Position numbers and translations under genes: made by a program
Assembly (NCBI RefSeq): GCF_910591885.1
Contig: NC_063272.1
Span: 10,862,364 to 10,926,363, forward strand
DNA from: Bombus terrestris
Taxonomy: Eukaryota; Arthropoda; Insecta; Hymenoptera; Apidae
Direction of reading: 5' to 3'
Length of the DNA stretch: 64,000 nucleotides
The notes under the pieces: model-generated
What the model was told of the DNA's origin: nothing
Database searches by the model: none
Seen by the model: the letters and a program-made list of their open reading frames with translations, nothing else
In this document: positions 1-13,700 of the stretch, one piece after another
Layout of the letters: each line of letters opens with the position of its first letter
Numbering within the stretch: the first letter of the stretch is position 1

Positions 1-57
1 AATCATCGAATGCAATAATACGTCCATCAAACTTTCTCTTTCCAGATTTTGATTTTT
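1..57 (-). CDS. timeout: timeout exon, partial at window edge
   Basis: The exon opens after acceptor taattgcag and runs out of the window. The visible part encodes EKSKSGKRKFDGRIIAFDD. A basic run (KSGKRK) is followed by a hydrophobic and acidic end. The frame enters in phase 1, matching the donor at 214. The stop codon and 3' UTR are outside the window. Confidence 0.85.
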
Positions 58-3000
58 CTGCAATTAATGGAGAATATTAGATTTGATTTGGTTTTGTAGA
101 ATGGATTTGCTGGTAAATCTCTGAAGTTTAAAATGTTTAACTAGTTCCCTCAACAGATGGCAGAGGAAGGTCCCCTCAACATAGTTGTCTCGTTGGAATG
201 TAGAAATACGTACCGACTGGCTGTGAGTTATTTGCTTTTGCTTCCTCCATTTCTACATCATCACATTCAGTCGGCGATGAGAGAACTGTGGTCTTTTTCA
301 ATGGCTTCGGCGTAGAATGAACGTTAGTTTCCATACCAGAAGTTGATGGCTGTGGCTCAGCTAAAAATATACAACAAAGTATTTAACGGCTGATAGTCAA
401 CGTTACTTAATTTTACAGATACCTTTAAAAAATTTACATATGTTAAGAAAAATTTTCCAGAGACAGTAGGTACTCCATTATTACATTATAACTACATATC
501 CTATTATCAAATTATATAAATTGTAATAAAAATTAGATTAAGATGTAAGAGAGAATAAAAGAATCATATTAAGCACATTATAAATCAGTTAAACGTAAAA
601 TATTCTAGAATTACATAATAACAAATAAAAATCCCATATGTAAATATTATCTTAATAAATATATTTTTATGTGCCGTACGATAAAGTATTAGTATTAAAC
701 ATTGTAAGCAAATTTATGAAAATTACATACCTTTAGAGGTGAAATATTTTTTAATATTTTCTAAAACGTCTTCATCATCGCTTTCACTGTTTCTATCGTT
801 ATCAGATTCCACCTTCGCGGATGTTGCTTCTGATTATAAAATACAAAAGAAGATATTAAACAAATGTAGTGCATAGTAATCTATTACACGCGTATTCACA
901 TTTATCGTAAAAGTATGTAATCATTACTAGATTTAATGACATAAAGAATCTTAATCGTACCGAATGAAAATTGATAAAAGTAATTGAAAATATTGTTTTG
1001 TTGCTTGGAAAACTTAGAGAACGAAGAGATTACCTACATATGTACACACAATCTATCGTTTAAATTTCAATTTCAAAATATTTGCAGATATTGATAATCG
1101 TACTAATGACTGAATGAATTTATTATTTCATACAATACTTATTGTAATATCATATTTTTATAACTTCTATTTTTATATAGTTGTTATTAAAAATTTCTAT
1201 TAGTCACATTAAACAATTTCTTCCTTCTAACAATAACACGTTCATTTTCTTTCCTTAAAGAATAAAATGTTTAATCCTACAGCATTGCACAAATCAAAAG
1301 TGTTCTTATTTTCCATAAATAGTTATGTGTACAAAAGAGAAGAGACATAATACCTTCGGCAATGAAGTTTCCTGCCAACGAAGACTCGATAAGATTACAG
1401 CGCTTCTGAATCATCGATCTAGGCATATTAGACGGTATGCGCCAATAAGATTCTTGTTCATCAGCAGGAGGTGTGAATCCCATAGCTCGAATAAGCTTCT
1501 GAAAGCTCGGTGAATCCATCGCAGCAGACGAATAATCTGTCAGCGGGACTAAGGGGATACCTTCGCAGCTTTCCTCGTCTCGATCGTCCAGGACATCTAG
1601 TAGGGATTCCTTGATCCATTCTAGAGCGTCGCTCATATCTGATTTATCAAAATGTCTGTTATTACGTTTTTCTATAAGAATGACTATATCAGTAATACAA
1701 AGAATTTGAAATAAATTATAAGAACAATTTATTTTCATGTTGATAATTCGAATAAATATGTTGGATATAATACTAGAACTTCTCCTAGATAATAATAAAT
1801 AATGAATTCGTGCAGTAAATTAGTTTATTACTTTTTCGGATGAATAACTCAACCATTTCTTTCAATCTATTAATTTCTCGTTATCTCGATTGCAATATTT
1901 CGATTAAGATTTTATAAATCAATATGTAACCTTGTCTGGAAATCTTTCCTTACAAGAGATCTTTTCAGTAAAATAGTTTCTCTATATTGTTGAATCATTG
2001 AAGAAATTCTAAATGTAAATCATGTGATGAAATAGTCGAAAGTTGAAGAGATTAATTTTACCCCAAATGTCATTGAAACCTGTGTCACTACCTGAAAGCA
2101 ATGGTATTCTGATAGATGACAAGCACATTGGTTCGACATAAAAGAACTACAGGGTCGTTCTGTAACCATGTCTTTGCCAAAATCCATGGGGATAAACTGG
2201 TATTTCGCGTGCTACATTTGTACCGCAAACAGGGGTCTCTTTGACAAATCATTACTTTTCCCATTCTATTTCTTTTCACTCTTGAACGATCACTGCAGAT
2301 CATTCTGCCCTTTCGCGCCCTCGAAACATATTCCTTGTTCGTCGGTGTAAAAGAGGAAAGCATAATGTTCCTAGTATCTACCCTGAATTTTATTCTCATA
2401 AATCACTGAGACCATACTGTGTAAAATCGACGAACGAGGGAGTGATACGGTATTACTCACTTTTTTCGATGACATCCTTCAAGAGTCCGGATAATTGTGC
2501 ATCCGTGTAAACCATCGTTGGCTGTTTTTTCGCATTTTTCTTCTTTCCCTTGTTCGTTGGTTTATTGGGAGCCACGTTCCTATTGCTCGAGGATTTCCCA
2601 GCTTCTTCGTCGCTACTTTCATCCTCGTCGGAATTACTGGCAGACTGCGTTTCCCACGACGATTTACCTTTTTACAAAGTAACGGGAAATGAATATAAAC
2701 GTTTTTCGATATAGCTTCTCTCGGTTCCAGGCATTTGCGAATATATACATTCATGATACGAAAGTCAAGTTGCATAAAAATATAGATCTATGTGCGTTAA
2801 TCTGTTACCATAATCGTGATTAATCAAGAAATACATTGTTCAATATTTCTAGATTAATATCTTTTTGTTTACTTGTTTTCTTGAAAAATTAAGATTTCGT
2901 CTTAATTCCTTCAAGCTGTTTGTTAATTCGCTTTTGCAATCGCGTTTATTTGATCCGTATACAAATTTATTATTTTGCGATATCTTATCTCAAAGTAATA

Positions 3001-6000
3001 TAGCAATTTAAGGAAAACGATAGAAGGCGCAATAGTAACAGGAATCGAAAGAGAATATTAGGAATATTAAAATGGTAGGGTAGAAATAGAATCTTAATTA
3101 AGATTCTGAAAATTTGAAAATTCTTTCTGTCTTTCGAGAGTGAATCAATGCATGATGAAATCGGAGCAGTACGAGAAATTTGAAATTACGATGCTCAAGT
3201 TAAGACCATAGGCAACTACGTTACATATCCGCGTATTACGCTGCAACGAGTTCTTAAAATATTCGAGCAACTATCCAAAACAAGATGCACTCGTTGATAT
3301 TTCCATAGCTTTTTACTGTATTTACAGTTTTCGAAGAATCTTAGAAGAAGAAATTAAAACTTGAATGTTGTATTACATTAGTGGCAGAAACGGATGATAT
3401 TCTTGTAACTTTGTAATTTTCGAACTTTGGAAGTTCAAATTTCCAAAGCTCGGCGAAGTTCATTAACTTTAATGAAATTCGAAGAAATTTAAACGTTCGC
3501 CGAATTAACACAAAATAAACGTTGTGCGTCGCACGTGAAGAACAATCACAAAGAAAAGGAGTTTGCACGAACATGTAATCAATTTGCTATAGGCTTGACA
3601 TGTATCGATTTGAGATATTTTACGATAGAATATTACTCTTAGGTAGAGATAAAGAGGATATTAATTACATCACCGTGTACTGTACGCAACCTTTTTCCTT
3701 TACAATTTAACTGCTAGTCCCTAGGTTTCGAAGATCTTTCAAGTATTCACGATCAATAAAACATTGTTCATGTGATTTGTTACAAAAAATGCTTAAAATT
3801 TTTGCCTATTATTATGAGCCATGGACTGTGAACAGCGCGAGAACACGGACGTACTTTTTTCGTACTTTTTCGAAACGTACAAAAAAATTCACTATAAGAT
3901 ACGTGAAATGAAAAACCCTACGATTTCTATGAATTTAATTTTGTTAATATCAATTAAACAAAAAAATTAAAAGCAATAATATTCGTCATTAGAAGCTTTC
4001 AAAGAAATATAAACAACTTTAGAGGTAGGTAATTTCTACAGACACTTCAACATCTTTTCAGAAGTGTCGATCTTCCAGCAAATGAAGAATATTTCCTGTC
4101 TTCACGTGCGTTCCTAAAGTGTTTCGATCGGCGCACATGCGATATTAAGATCCGGAAACATACCGGGTGTTCCGGCTTGCGGAATCTTATTTGAGGAAGA
4201 GGCGATGAGATAGAGGCGAGGAAACGTTGTTTCAATAGCACGTAAGCCGAGACAAAAGTTTGCTTTTATACTTCATCTCCTAACCTTATATATCTAGAAT
4301 GCGATCTATCGTAGTACATTGAATACAAATAAGCGGACGTGGAGGGAAACAGAAAAACAATAACAATGATAAATATGAAATTCCTTGCGGCGTAATGGGG
4401 AACAGGGACGAGTGATATTGGCATGGGAGCAGGAAAACCACGACTGGAATTCGCGTTTTTCGATATTAAATAACAGAATTTGTATTCTGCAACGATTCTG
4501 TTATGAACCGCTTTGCCGCTTCTGCAGAACTCCGAACTAGAAACGCAAATATTATTTCAACCGTACCTTCTGCGTACATATTCTTGCATGCTTCGTGGAA
4601 CCAGTTAAATGTGTGTTCATTTGCTATGTAATTGATCATGATCCGTTCAGGAAAATGTAAAACATATTCTAAGTGTGAAAGATATTCTTATTTTAGTAGT
4701 TGTCTGGAACTTTTGTTTGAAACAGTTGTTGGAAATAAATTCTTAAATAGATTGAACAATTGTACACGTTGAATGGGTTATTTTAATGGGATAAGAATAA
4801 ATGTTGTAATAACGAGATATCGTTATCTCCATTTGGCGGAGGTAAGATAAATGAAAGATAAGACAAGAATGGGAAGATATAATAATACTAACTACAATTT
4901 ACTTGTTTCTTGCTAAGTAATATTGTATTTATTTCAGCATTGGTCTATGCAGTACTGTAGTTGTCTTGTATTTGTTTATTAGGTTCAAAATTTCTCTTTT
5001 AAACTAATCTTTGCCGAACGTAAGTATTTTAATATTCCTTTGTGAAGAATTAAAAAATTCATCAAATAATGTATACAAAAGATATATGATTCTATTGAGA
5101 AGAAGAGAAAGAAAGTGGTATTTATCGTGCAACTAGAATTCTGGAAATTGTAGAAATGCCTCAATCTTCCTACTTAAACTTTCTCTCGTTATCAAATTTA
5201 TTTCTATTATCGATCATTTCAATCTCTTACGATTTTATTACTTATAGGTATTTCGTGACGTATCCTATTGTATATTACGACTTGAAATTCAATTCAGCGA
5301 TCGCAGCTTTCCAAAGTTCAAACAAGAAGGAATACTCTATCTCTGTAACTTATTGCTTCTGATGTTATCAATAAAAAAAAAAAATGTTTCCAATCATAAC
5401 CAATGAAAAGAAACTCCTACAAGAGGATTTCGTACAAATTGATCTCGTTTCTGGTTTCCTCGCCTTATTTATCTCAGCTGCTGCTCACTTCCCTTAATTC
5501 ACCGTCAGACGTCACTTGCTCCATCCAAAAACGAGTTCACAGCGTGCAGTCGCCGGCAATCGTGTTAACAGAGAGAACTGATCGAATGGGAATAGTCGCA
5601 GCATCTAAGGATGGTAAGAAAGACAGATGCGAATGGAATGGGATAGGATTGGCCGGAACAAGGTCTGCTTCAGAGCCGCTCGAGACCGGAGAAAAGGCTG
5701 GGAAAAGAGGCAGAGGTAACCGGCCATAGAACGTGAACGCGGAAAAAGAGAAAGTGAACACTTACCGTGGTTGCTTTTTCTGGATCGCTTTTTGCGCAAC
5801 TCCTTGCGATCCGTGGCCAATCCTAATTCCAAAAGCTTCTCCTTGATCTTTGGCTTCGGCCGCTTTATTGTGAGCCCATTGAAGATCAAGTCCACGGGAT
5901 CTGGATGTACACAACATAAATCGTATTGGTATTAATTCGTTATTCGAGGAGATGAAATGTTGATTCAATACGATAGAAAGCCAAGGGAACAGGTTAAATC

Positions 6001-7739
6001 TGGAAAATTACATGGAATCTTTCGATAGAATTATTGGATGTTTGTTCGTAGTTCGATAATATTTAAAAAGTAATGTAACCAGAACCGAGTACGTAAGTAA
6101 TTTCTATTAAAATACTAAATATTAGATAGTAAATAATTTACTTCGTTTCAGATTATGTGTGTAGTTTTGAGAATGAAACGTTTCATTTGTTGGGCAAAGT
6201 TTTTGAAATACTATAACTCTAACTATTATTTGAGGACAACTGAGAATACTGCAGCTTTACTTAGCTTTGATAGATTGATGCTTTCGTCCATACGAGAGTA
6301 CATAATTTACGTGAAAAAAACATCGAATGACGCACTTTATTACACGTGAATGATTGTACTTAACGTAAATATATATAAATCTAGTTTACAAATTATTATT
6401 ATTTCTTGCGCTTTGCTATAATATCATTTCTCTAGTGAGTTTATATCCGTTATTGAGAAAAACGATAGACTATAAGTGATACGTTTAAATTTAATAGTTT
6501 GATAAATGAAATTCCAGAATTTTACACGGGACGTAGTCGAGGTAAAAATGATATTATTAAAGTTTCAAAGAGAAAAGAACGAAGTTGATTTTCGGGAATT
6601 GTCATAGAGCACGGTGGGCTGAAAATAATTTTGAGCGTTAAAACCATGGGAAGCGGGGTAAACGCACGAGAATGAAGCAAGTTTTACAAGACTTCTGAAA
6701 ATCTTTCTGTCTGAAAGGATATTATTCTTCGGCGTCCCGACGGAGTCCGAATTATTGCTGCAAGCAGCAGCCAGCCGTCACCGATGTTCGGTGCTTAATT
6801 AAATTTCGAGAATCGTCACGGCTACTAATGAATTCCCGAACGAACATTCGCAAAATTCTTCAACTGTTTCAAGGCGCGGTCAGCCAGACATCGCGCATTC
6901 CCCGCCAAATTATATTGTATCTCTGAGATATTCATCACTTATGAAATTCAACTGGCCGACTGTTCATTAAAAATTACCATCGTCCTGCTTCAGTTGTTCC
7001 CAAAGTTCCGTAAGCTGACTGATCTCGTCCTCGGACCATACCTTTGGAAGTCTCTTCTGTACCTCGTTTCGTATAGTCTGAAACAATGTTTTTTTTTTAA
7101 TTTTAAGATAAAAAGTTGTTCGTTTATATACGGTCCTTCCGTAAAGAGTTTTAGCTAATGAATTTTGCGGTAATTACGAATGAGTAAGAAACTTTTTAGA
7201 TAACAGTGAGAATGAGGATGTTTGCTGGATATCGTTGAAGATTTGTATGATCATTCGATGAAGGCAACAATTAAATTGCCACGTGCGAAGCCTTCTACAA
7301 ATGATATTTTTCTTTAGACAAATCGAGAATCGAGATAAATCCAAAGTCAATGCTCACGCGTGATACTCTATCGTTGTGATTTCGTTAAATGTATATTATG
7401 GAGGGTGAGTATTTATCTGAAATAGACACTGTACACGGGTCATGATATTTGTTAAATTTCGCAGATGCCAGAAGTATCAGAGCTGAAGGATGACGACCGA
7501 AAATGGTAACAAGATTTCGCACTTACAGCTGTCGCGTGTTGAGAAACAAAGTTCTTCTATGTCATGTCGTTCGTAATGATAGTTGTTAGACTGATGCTTC
7601 AATCATGCATGGGGCGATTTTAGTACAAAATAAATGAAAAAAGTATGGTTTATATATATATATATATATACTTATATATATAAATATATATACATATAAA
7701 TATTTATTTATATATATTTATATATATATAAACCATACT

Positions 7740-7785
<46 letters not shown>

Positions 7786-10700
7786 TCGAAATTCAAGATC
7801 CAATTCATTTTATTATATCGTGTTGTAGTCGTCAGCATTTTCTTGAATAATGACGTGAAAGTTCCAATAATTCTTCCAGCTATTTTATGTATAACGTTCT
7901 GTTCTTTTTATAACCGGATGCAGGTTACATAGCCGTGCCGTGCCTCCGATAATTGTTTACTGCCGCTCATGCTAGATACCCCAGTAGTCAGTTACTAACG
8001 ACGAGCACTCTGTCATTGTTACCCAACCATCAACCACCTACTGTTATGACACAAAATGTTTAAATTTGGTAAACATATGACGCACAACGCCAGGCAAATA
8101 ACCAATACAGTTTGTTTCGCGGTTTACTGTCATCGCACACAGTGGTGGTACTAGTTTCTAGTTGGCACTCGAGCGTTTAACACTCACACTGTTACATATA
8201 CAAGATGCAAAAGTAGCCGATTGTTTCACTCATCAATGCCCAGTCTAAATCACTGTACTTAGAAACGTGAAAGGTGAAATTTGAACAATATGCTTTTTTT
8301 ATGACATAGACACGAGGATTGAAAAGATTTTTGTAAATATAAACCCTAAGGGGGTAAAACAGGTGAACAAATTTTTGTTTAGGGAATATCCATATCCCAC
8401 GTGTTGCTAAACTTGGAAACGTGAAATCCGGCAAACAAACTCCTTATTAAAAACAAATAAACACGCGTCTGAGTATGTTTTGAAATTCAACTCCTAAATC
8501 GTGTTGAAACAGAGGATAATAAACAATAGATTGTCATAAAAACAAATACCGTGCGGATGGGTAGCTGATTTAACGATAAGTGTAAAAATATGCGATAAAT
8601 GATTTGAATACAATTTCTACGCGTTGATGTAGAATGTAGTAGAAATTCGATTGCGCAAGTATGTGAACTATAGCGGTGGCTACGTTGAAGCAGAACAGGC
8701 GCGCTTGCTACGAGAAATAGCAAATAGCAGCGAGATATAAAGTAAATTGCTACAAGAAATAAAAATAGCAGGAATAAGACAGAGTGGCGTTGTTTCGAAG
8801 AAGAAACATGAGACGAAGGAAGCACGTAAGTATCTCGGAAATGTAATATTGTAGGTGTAAAACATAGCCGTGGTATGAAGAAGAGTTTAACGATCATAAC
8901 AATCCCGCGGCATCTCTCAAGAGAATGTAAATAATTCTGATGCCTATACGTAATTCTTGTTGATAATTCTGGATCGAACACCTCGAGAATTTTTTACGCT
9001 TGCGACAAGAGTTCGCTTTTCGCACATGTGCATTAAAATGACGTAATATTAATTCTTGATCAAGAAATTCTTGATTTAGAACATTTTGATTTTGGACATC
9101 TTCCAATAATCTTTCATCGTTTCTCATTGAATTTCACGACTTTCCTATTGTTCCTATGCATGGCTCCTTTGAGACTCAGACGTTTCTATATTATATGTGC
9201 AATAAATATCTTTATCTAACTTTTCAGTTTGTAACCACTAAGAATATCAATAGCAACAAATGTTACACACATTTATAAATATTTCATCGTTGATTTATTG
9301 ATTCGCTCAACAGAGGAATTATTGTTTTTACTATTAAATATAAAATTACATTTTTCGCATGATAGATTCATGAATGTTTACCATTAGCTGTGTTTTTAAC
9401 ATTGAACAACACGCAATTAGTTCTTCGTTTCATTTTACCAAGATTTTCGATATTTTTGAAGCTACGTTATTGATTCACGTAATTTCATCGGCAAAGGTCG
9501 CAACACAGATCAATCAATTACACGCGTACTTAATGATTCATCAAAATTGGTTTTCTCGAAAACAAGGTAATAATGGAAAGCACTTCAGTCTGTATTTGTA
9601 CGTTCGACTGTTATTATTGTTGCATATATGTATAATTCTGCAACTCGTTTCATACTACTGTAATATATATATTATTTTAAATCGTTGCAATAATTTAGAA
9701 TTAGAAGTGAAAGTTTCAACTTCTACTTTAATTTTGTTATAGTCGATTATCGATACGTATATTTAAACAATTTTAATCAACAAACTTCTTCGAAAGGATA
9801 TCTTAATGCAATGCGACGATTAGAAATGTCGAATCGGGGCATCTAAGTATGTAATTTAAATAGAAAATTATGTGAATTAAACACGAAGAAACTTTTAAAT
9901 TTGATAGGATATCATAAAGATAAATGAGACTATCCTAGTGACTCATTCGTCGATTATTTTGCATAAAATGCATTACTACAATAATGTGATCGATGGTAGC
10001 AAAAGATAATTAATTTTTAATAAAAGATGAGACACAGTAAATTTCATTTTAATTTTAATTTTAATCACAGGATTACTTCTGAATAGGGATTTTGCAAATC
10101 CTTCAATCTCTGCATTTGTTTGATAAGACCAACATTATGTACTCGTAGGTATACTAAAACAACGTAAGCAGCTATTTATTGTGCAAATGAGGTCTTGGAG
10201 AATGCTTGGTGTCTAATTCCTGACCCTAAGTCCCTGTTCCCTTAAAAGGAGATAAAGGGGAAAAAATACGACGCTCGTTTTCCAACGATTACGTCTCACC
10301 CTCGACAGGGATCCTTGTTGGTGTCCTAAATGGCCGTCGCGTCGCATCGCGCGACTTCACGGACTAAATGAATGTCAAATGAACAGCCAGCTGTAGCTTG
10401 CCCTCATTCAGTTTTGAAGGGAGAAGGGTATCCACGCATGAAATTATTTAAATGAAACGCTTTCACGAGCCTCCCTTTCATGGATTTTGTCGACGAATCG
10501 ATAATACGTTTCATTCTTTTTTCATTCGCTTTCCGCTGCTTCATGCTGTTCATTTGTGCGATTTCGTGTTTATCCTGCTATAAAATACTACTAATTTTTT
10601 GCAATTCATACCAGTGCCAGATTAAATTCACTTATGGGGATAAACAAAAGACGCGAGCCTGCTTAATTATATCGTAAGCGAAGGATCTGTTTTGAAATTA

Positions 10701-13700
10701 TGTGAGTTATACAAAAAGTCTACGTAAAAAGGTCTGTGTAAAAAGATCTGTGTAAATATTATTGTTATAAGGCTAATTAGATTTACCTTGGCAATTGTTT
10801 ATAATTAAGGAAAAATACGCATTTCACTGTGGTCTTAGTATCTTACGAAAATGTTCTTCAAGGTTGAAACTTAAACAAGCAGAAATCTCAGCAATTGATT
10901 TCTGTTAGTCTGTATTAATTTGTTAATGGGCACATTGCAGTCTGATGGAAGGATAGGAAATACCAAATCTACTAAACAATTATGCAATTAGTCTGATAAG
11001 TGATTAAAGTGAAAATTTTTGCATATGATATTGTATATGTTGTATATAACGATTTTTAATTTATTTTATTGTCTTTATGTTTGCATATAAAAAATAATTA
11101 CATACAGATTGATTAGATTAAAATAGAAAGTTTCATTGTCCTCTCTCTTATTGTTCACACTTGTTTTGTGTAAATTAAGTAATTATGTAAATGTGCTAAA
11201 TAATTTTATCAAACATACGACAGGGCTGCAAAAGTTGCAATTAATTAAAAAATGAGTTGGACTACAGATCGTTTGTACGTAGCTTTTAGTTTAAAGTACA
11301 ACAATTGCAGTAATTAATTTGACGTGAAATAAACTTTGGGGAGATTCCTTAGGGAATTTGTTAGGGAATCAATAATATCCAAAGTAATCCAATCGCCGCT
11401 TGCTAAGGGTGAAACAGCAATCAATCCATTTTCTCCTAACAGCTGTGTATTTCCTAAGAAACAACTAATTGCCAGATTTGTAAAATTAACGAAGCTACTT
11501 CTTTTTCTTCGAAACTCAAGTGTAGCTATAATAGCGTAGTTAACGACAAATTGCTTGGTTATGGTAAAATTAAATTAGCAAAGTGTTTTTATATTGTTTT
11601 ATAAATTTCATACATTTACTTCCTTAACTATTTAATTATCGAATAAAATTACTATTATTCAGAAAAATTTGGTACAGTATATCATAATATATAATAATAT
11701 TAATTAATTTCGTTTTTACTTCAATTATTAATAACCGTTGATCGAACGTTTTCTCCCGTATGAAAGATTAAATAAATATGATATTAATTTTTATTATCAT
11801 TGATTATTTAGCAGATGATAATCGGAAAGTACTGAAATCACGTACGGAATATTTTTAAATAATAATATTATTTATTAACAAATGAATGAAAAATTATTAA
11901 AACGAAGATATAATTTTTAATGCTCTTAATAAAAAATAATAAAAAAATACTACAAAATAATATACATATATCCACTATGTAAATATCAAATAAGTACATT
12001 TATATCGACATTTCCTATCGAAATTATAAAACGAAACCTTTAAATCACTCAACATAGACGATATTCAATACCATCAGCCTAACTAATTCTCAATATCCTC
12101 CTCGTTATAATATGCATATATCACGCTGATAGAACACTCGCTCATTAAATTCTTAAAGGGCAGCTGTACAGGGATCTGTTCGTAAAAATCCGTCAAGAAA
12201 TCAATAATATCCTGAGTAGGCAAGTTTGTCCTCGTCTGAATGAGTGGTATGAGGGCAATCAGCTTCCTCTCCTGGCGGAGCAGCGGGTGCACACCTATGA
12301 TTAATCGTCAATTTCGAAGTGGGGTAATACCGTTTTAACGGTACTCAGATATATCGTCGCCTTACCTCCATCCATCGTTCTTACTTTCCTTCTATTTCTC
12401 TTTGGCGCGCGTGCTTCTAGGTTCCTTTGCCGTCTTAAAGCAGGTAATGTCTCAAGATTATCGCTATAACGTGTTCCCCCGCGATGTTGTCCGATGGCTT
12501 TTCGACAAACAGAAGGATGTAACGAAGAGGATCGAGTTAAATCGCCTATTTTCTTACTAACAAACGAGTTCGGTATAAACCATGAAAGATTCGATATAGA
12601 AGAGCCAGGAAGAAAAGTTCTTAAATCTTTTCCCTAACATATTGTCAAACAATGTCTCAACTTATGTTTGCCAGCGATATTGAATTCGAATACTTAAAAA
12701 TCAGATTCGTGATTGCTATTATAAATTGATAATAGCAAGATTATATATTAATTAGTGCACTGGACGGTTTAGCTTAACAAACAAGTGAAAATGTATTAGT
12801 GTGATAGAAAGAGAAAAAGAATTGAAATATTTGTTCAAATTCATATCAATAATTTCAACGTGTCATTTGATACAACAGCTATGTATTTAAAATAATATAT
12901 ATGATATTCTGTTAATTGCGATGAAATCGATATTAATATAATTTCTGGTAAATTAAACATTATTTATAATAATTAGTTTAATTCATTGAATAAAGAAGTA
13001 TCTTAAAATGTTAGTTTTTACTCGTTATAACAACAGTAACAATCAGACTTGTTATTCATTTTGGAAATAAATGTAATATTTTTTGTAAAAAGAGGTATGC
13101 CGATCTTTTGAAAAAAAGTTATCCCTAGCATGCATAAATAAATTCGTAAGTTTCTAATGACTGCAATAAATAATTAAAAAATGTATGCGAATAGTTTTCC
13201 AGTGCTTTATTCGATTAGCAAGTAACGTGTTTAAAAGTGTGTTATGTATGAATTTAACGTCCATGCAAATAGCGGATCTCATTTCAACGTACATTTTCAT
13301 GTAAATTTTCTTCAAAGTTTCACCGTTACATTCGCACTTTTTGAAGCTCGGAAAATTCTGGTTTTCGGGCTATGTAATACATAATACATGAAACGGTAGT
13401 CACTTGTTTCAAAAGGTTTTGCTTAAAATCGTATTGTAACTAGTTTGAAAAGTTGTCGCATAAAGGATTATTCAAAAGGTAGTAGGACACGCGGAAAGAG
13501 GGAAACGAATATCAGTATAACAAAACTCATTGAAATCGCCGCGTCTACGCGTTTCGCTGTTAATTTTTTACATGCCTTTTTATCCGCTAATAATCTTTTC
13601 TATAGCCATTGTTGCGACGGCTGAAAATGAACTATTATCCCTCTTGTTGCGCTGCTCTCGTCACAGTCGTACATTCAAATGATTTAGTCGCAAGTCGTGA

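Larger units (their letters stand above)
58..2460 (-). other. timeout introns between the 3'-most exons
   Basis: Four introns (58-213, 361-730, 830-1353, 1639-2460) separated by the exons already listed. They are AT-rich with no further open coding segment that keeps phase. The ORF at 2088-2399 on the minus strand has no family resemblance and no splice sites that would place it in frame, so it is treated as chance. Confidence 0.8.

Noticed and set aside
1277..1738. Taking the whole 153-codon minus-strand frame as coding
   Set aside because: Only 1638-1354 is exonic. The ends beyond the splice sites (upstream of acceptor ataaatcag and downstream of donor GTATTA) are intron read-through.
8487..8981. 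164-codon minus-strand open frame rich in Leu/Phe/Ser
   Set aside because: Its hydrophobic runs come from a string of near-repeats (agaaatagca, gctacaagaa). No family motif; a chance frame is more likely.
12083..12294. Reading the 12.1-12.3 kb segment as a timeout exon
   Set aside because: The flanking timeout exons join in phase 0 to phase 0, the phase 0 frame here hits a stop quickly, and the coding frame ends in TAG.
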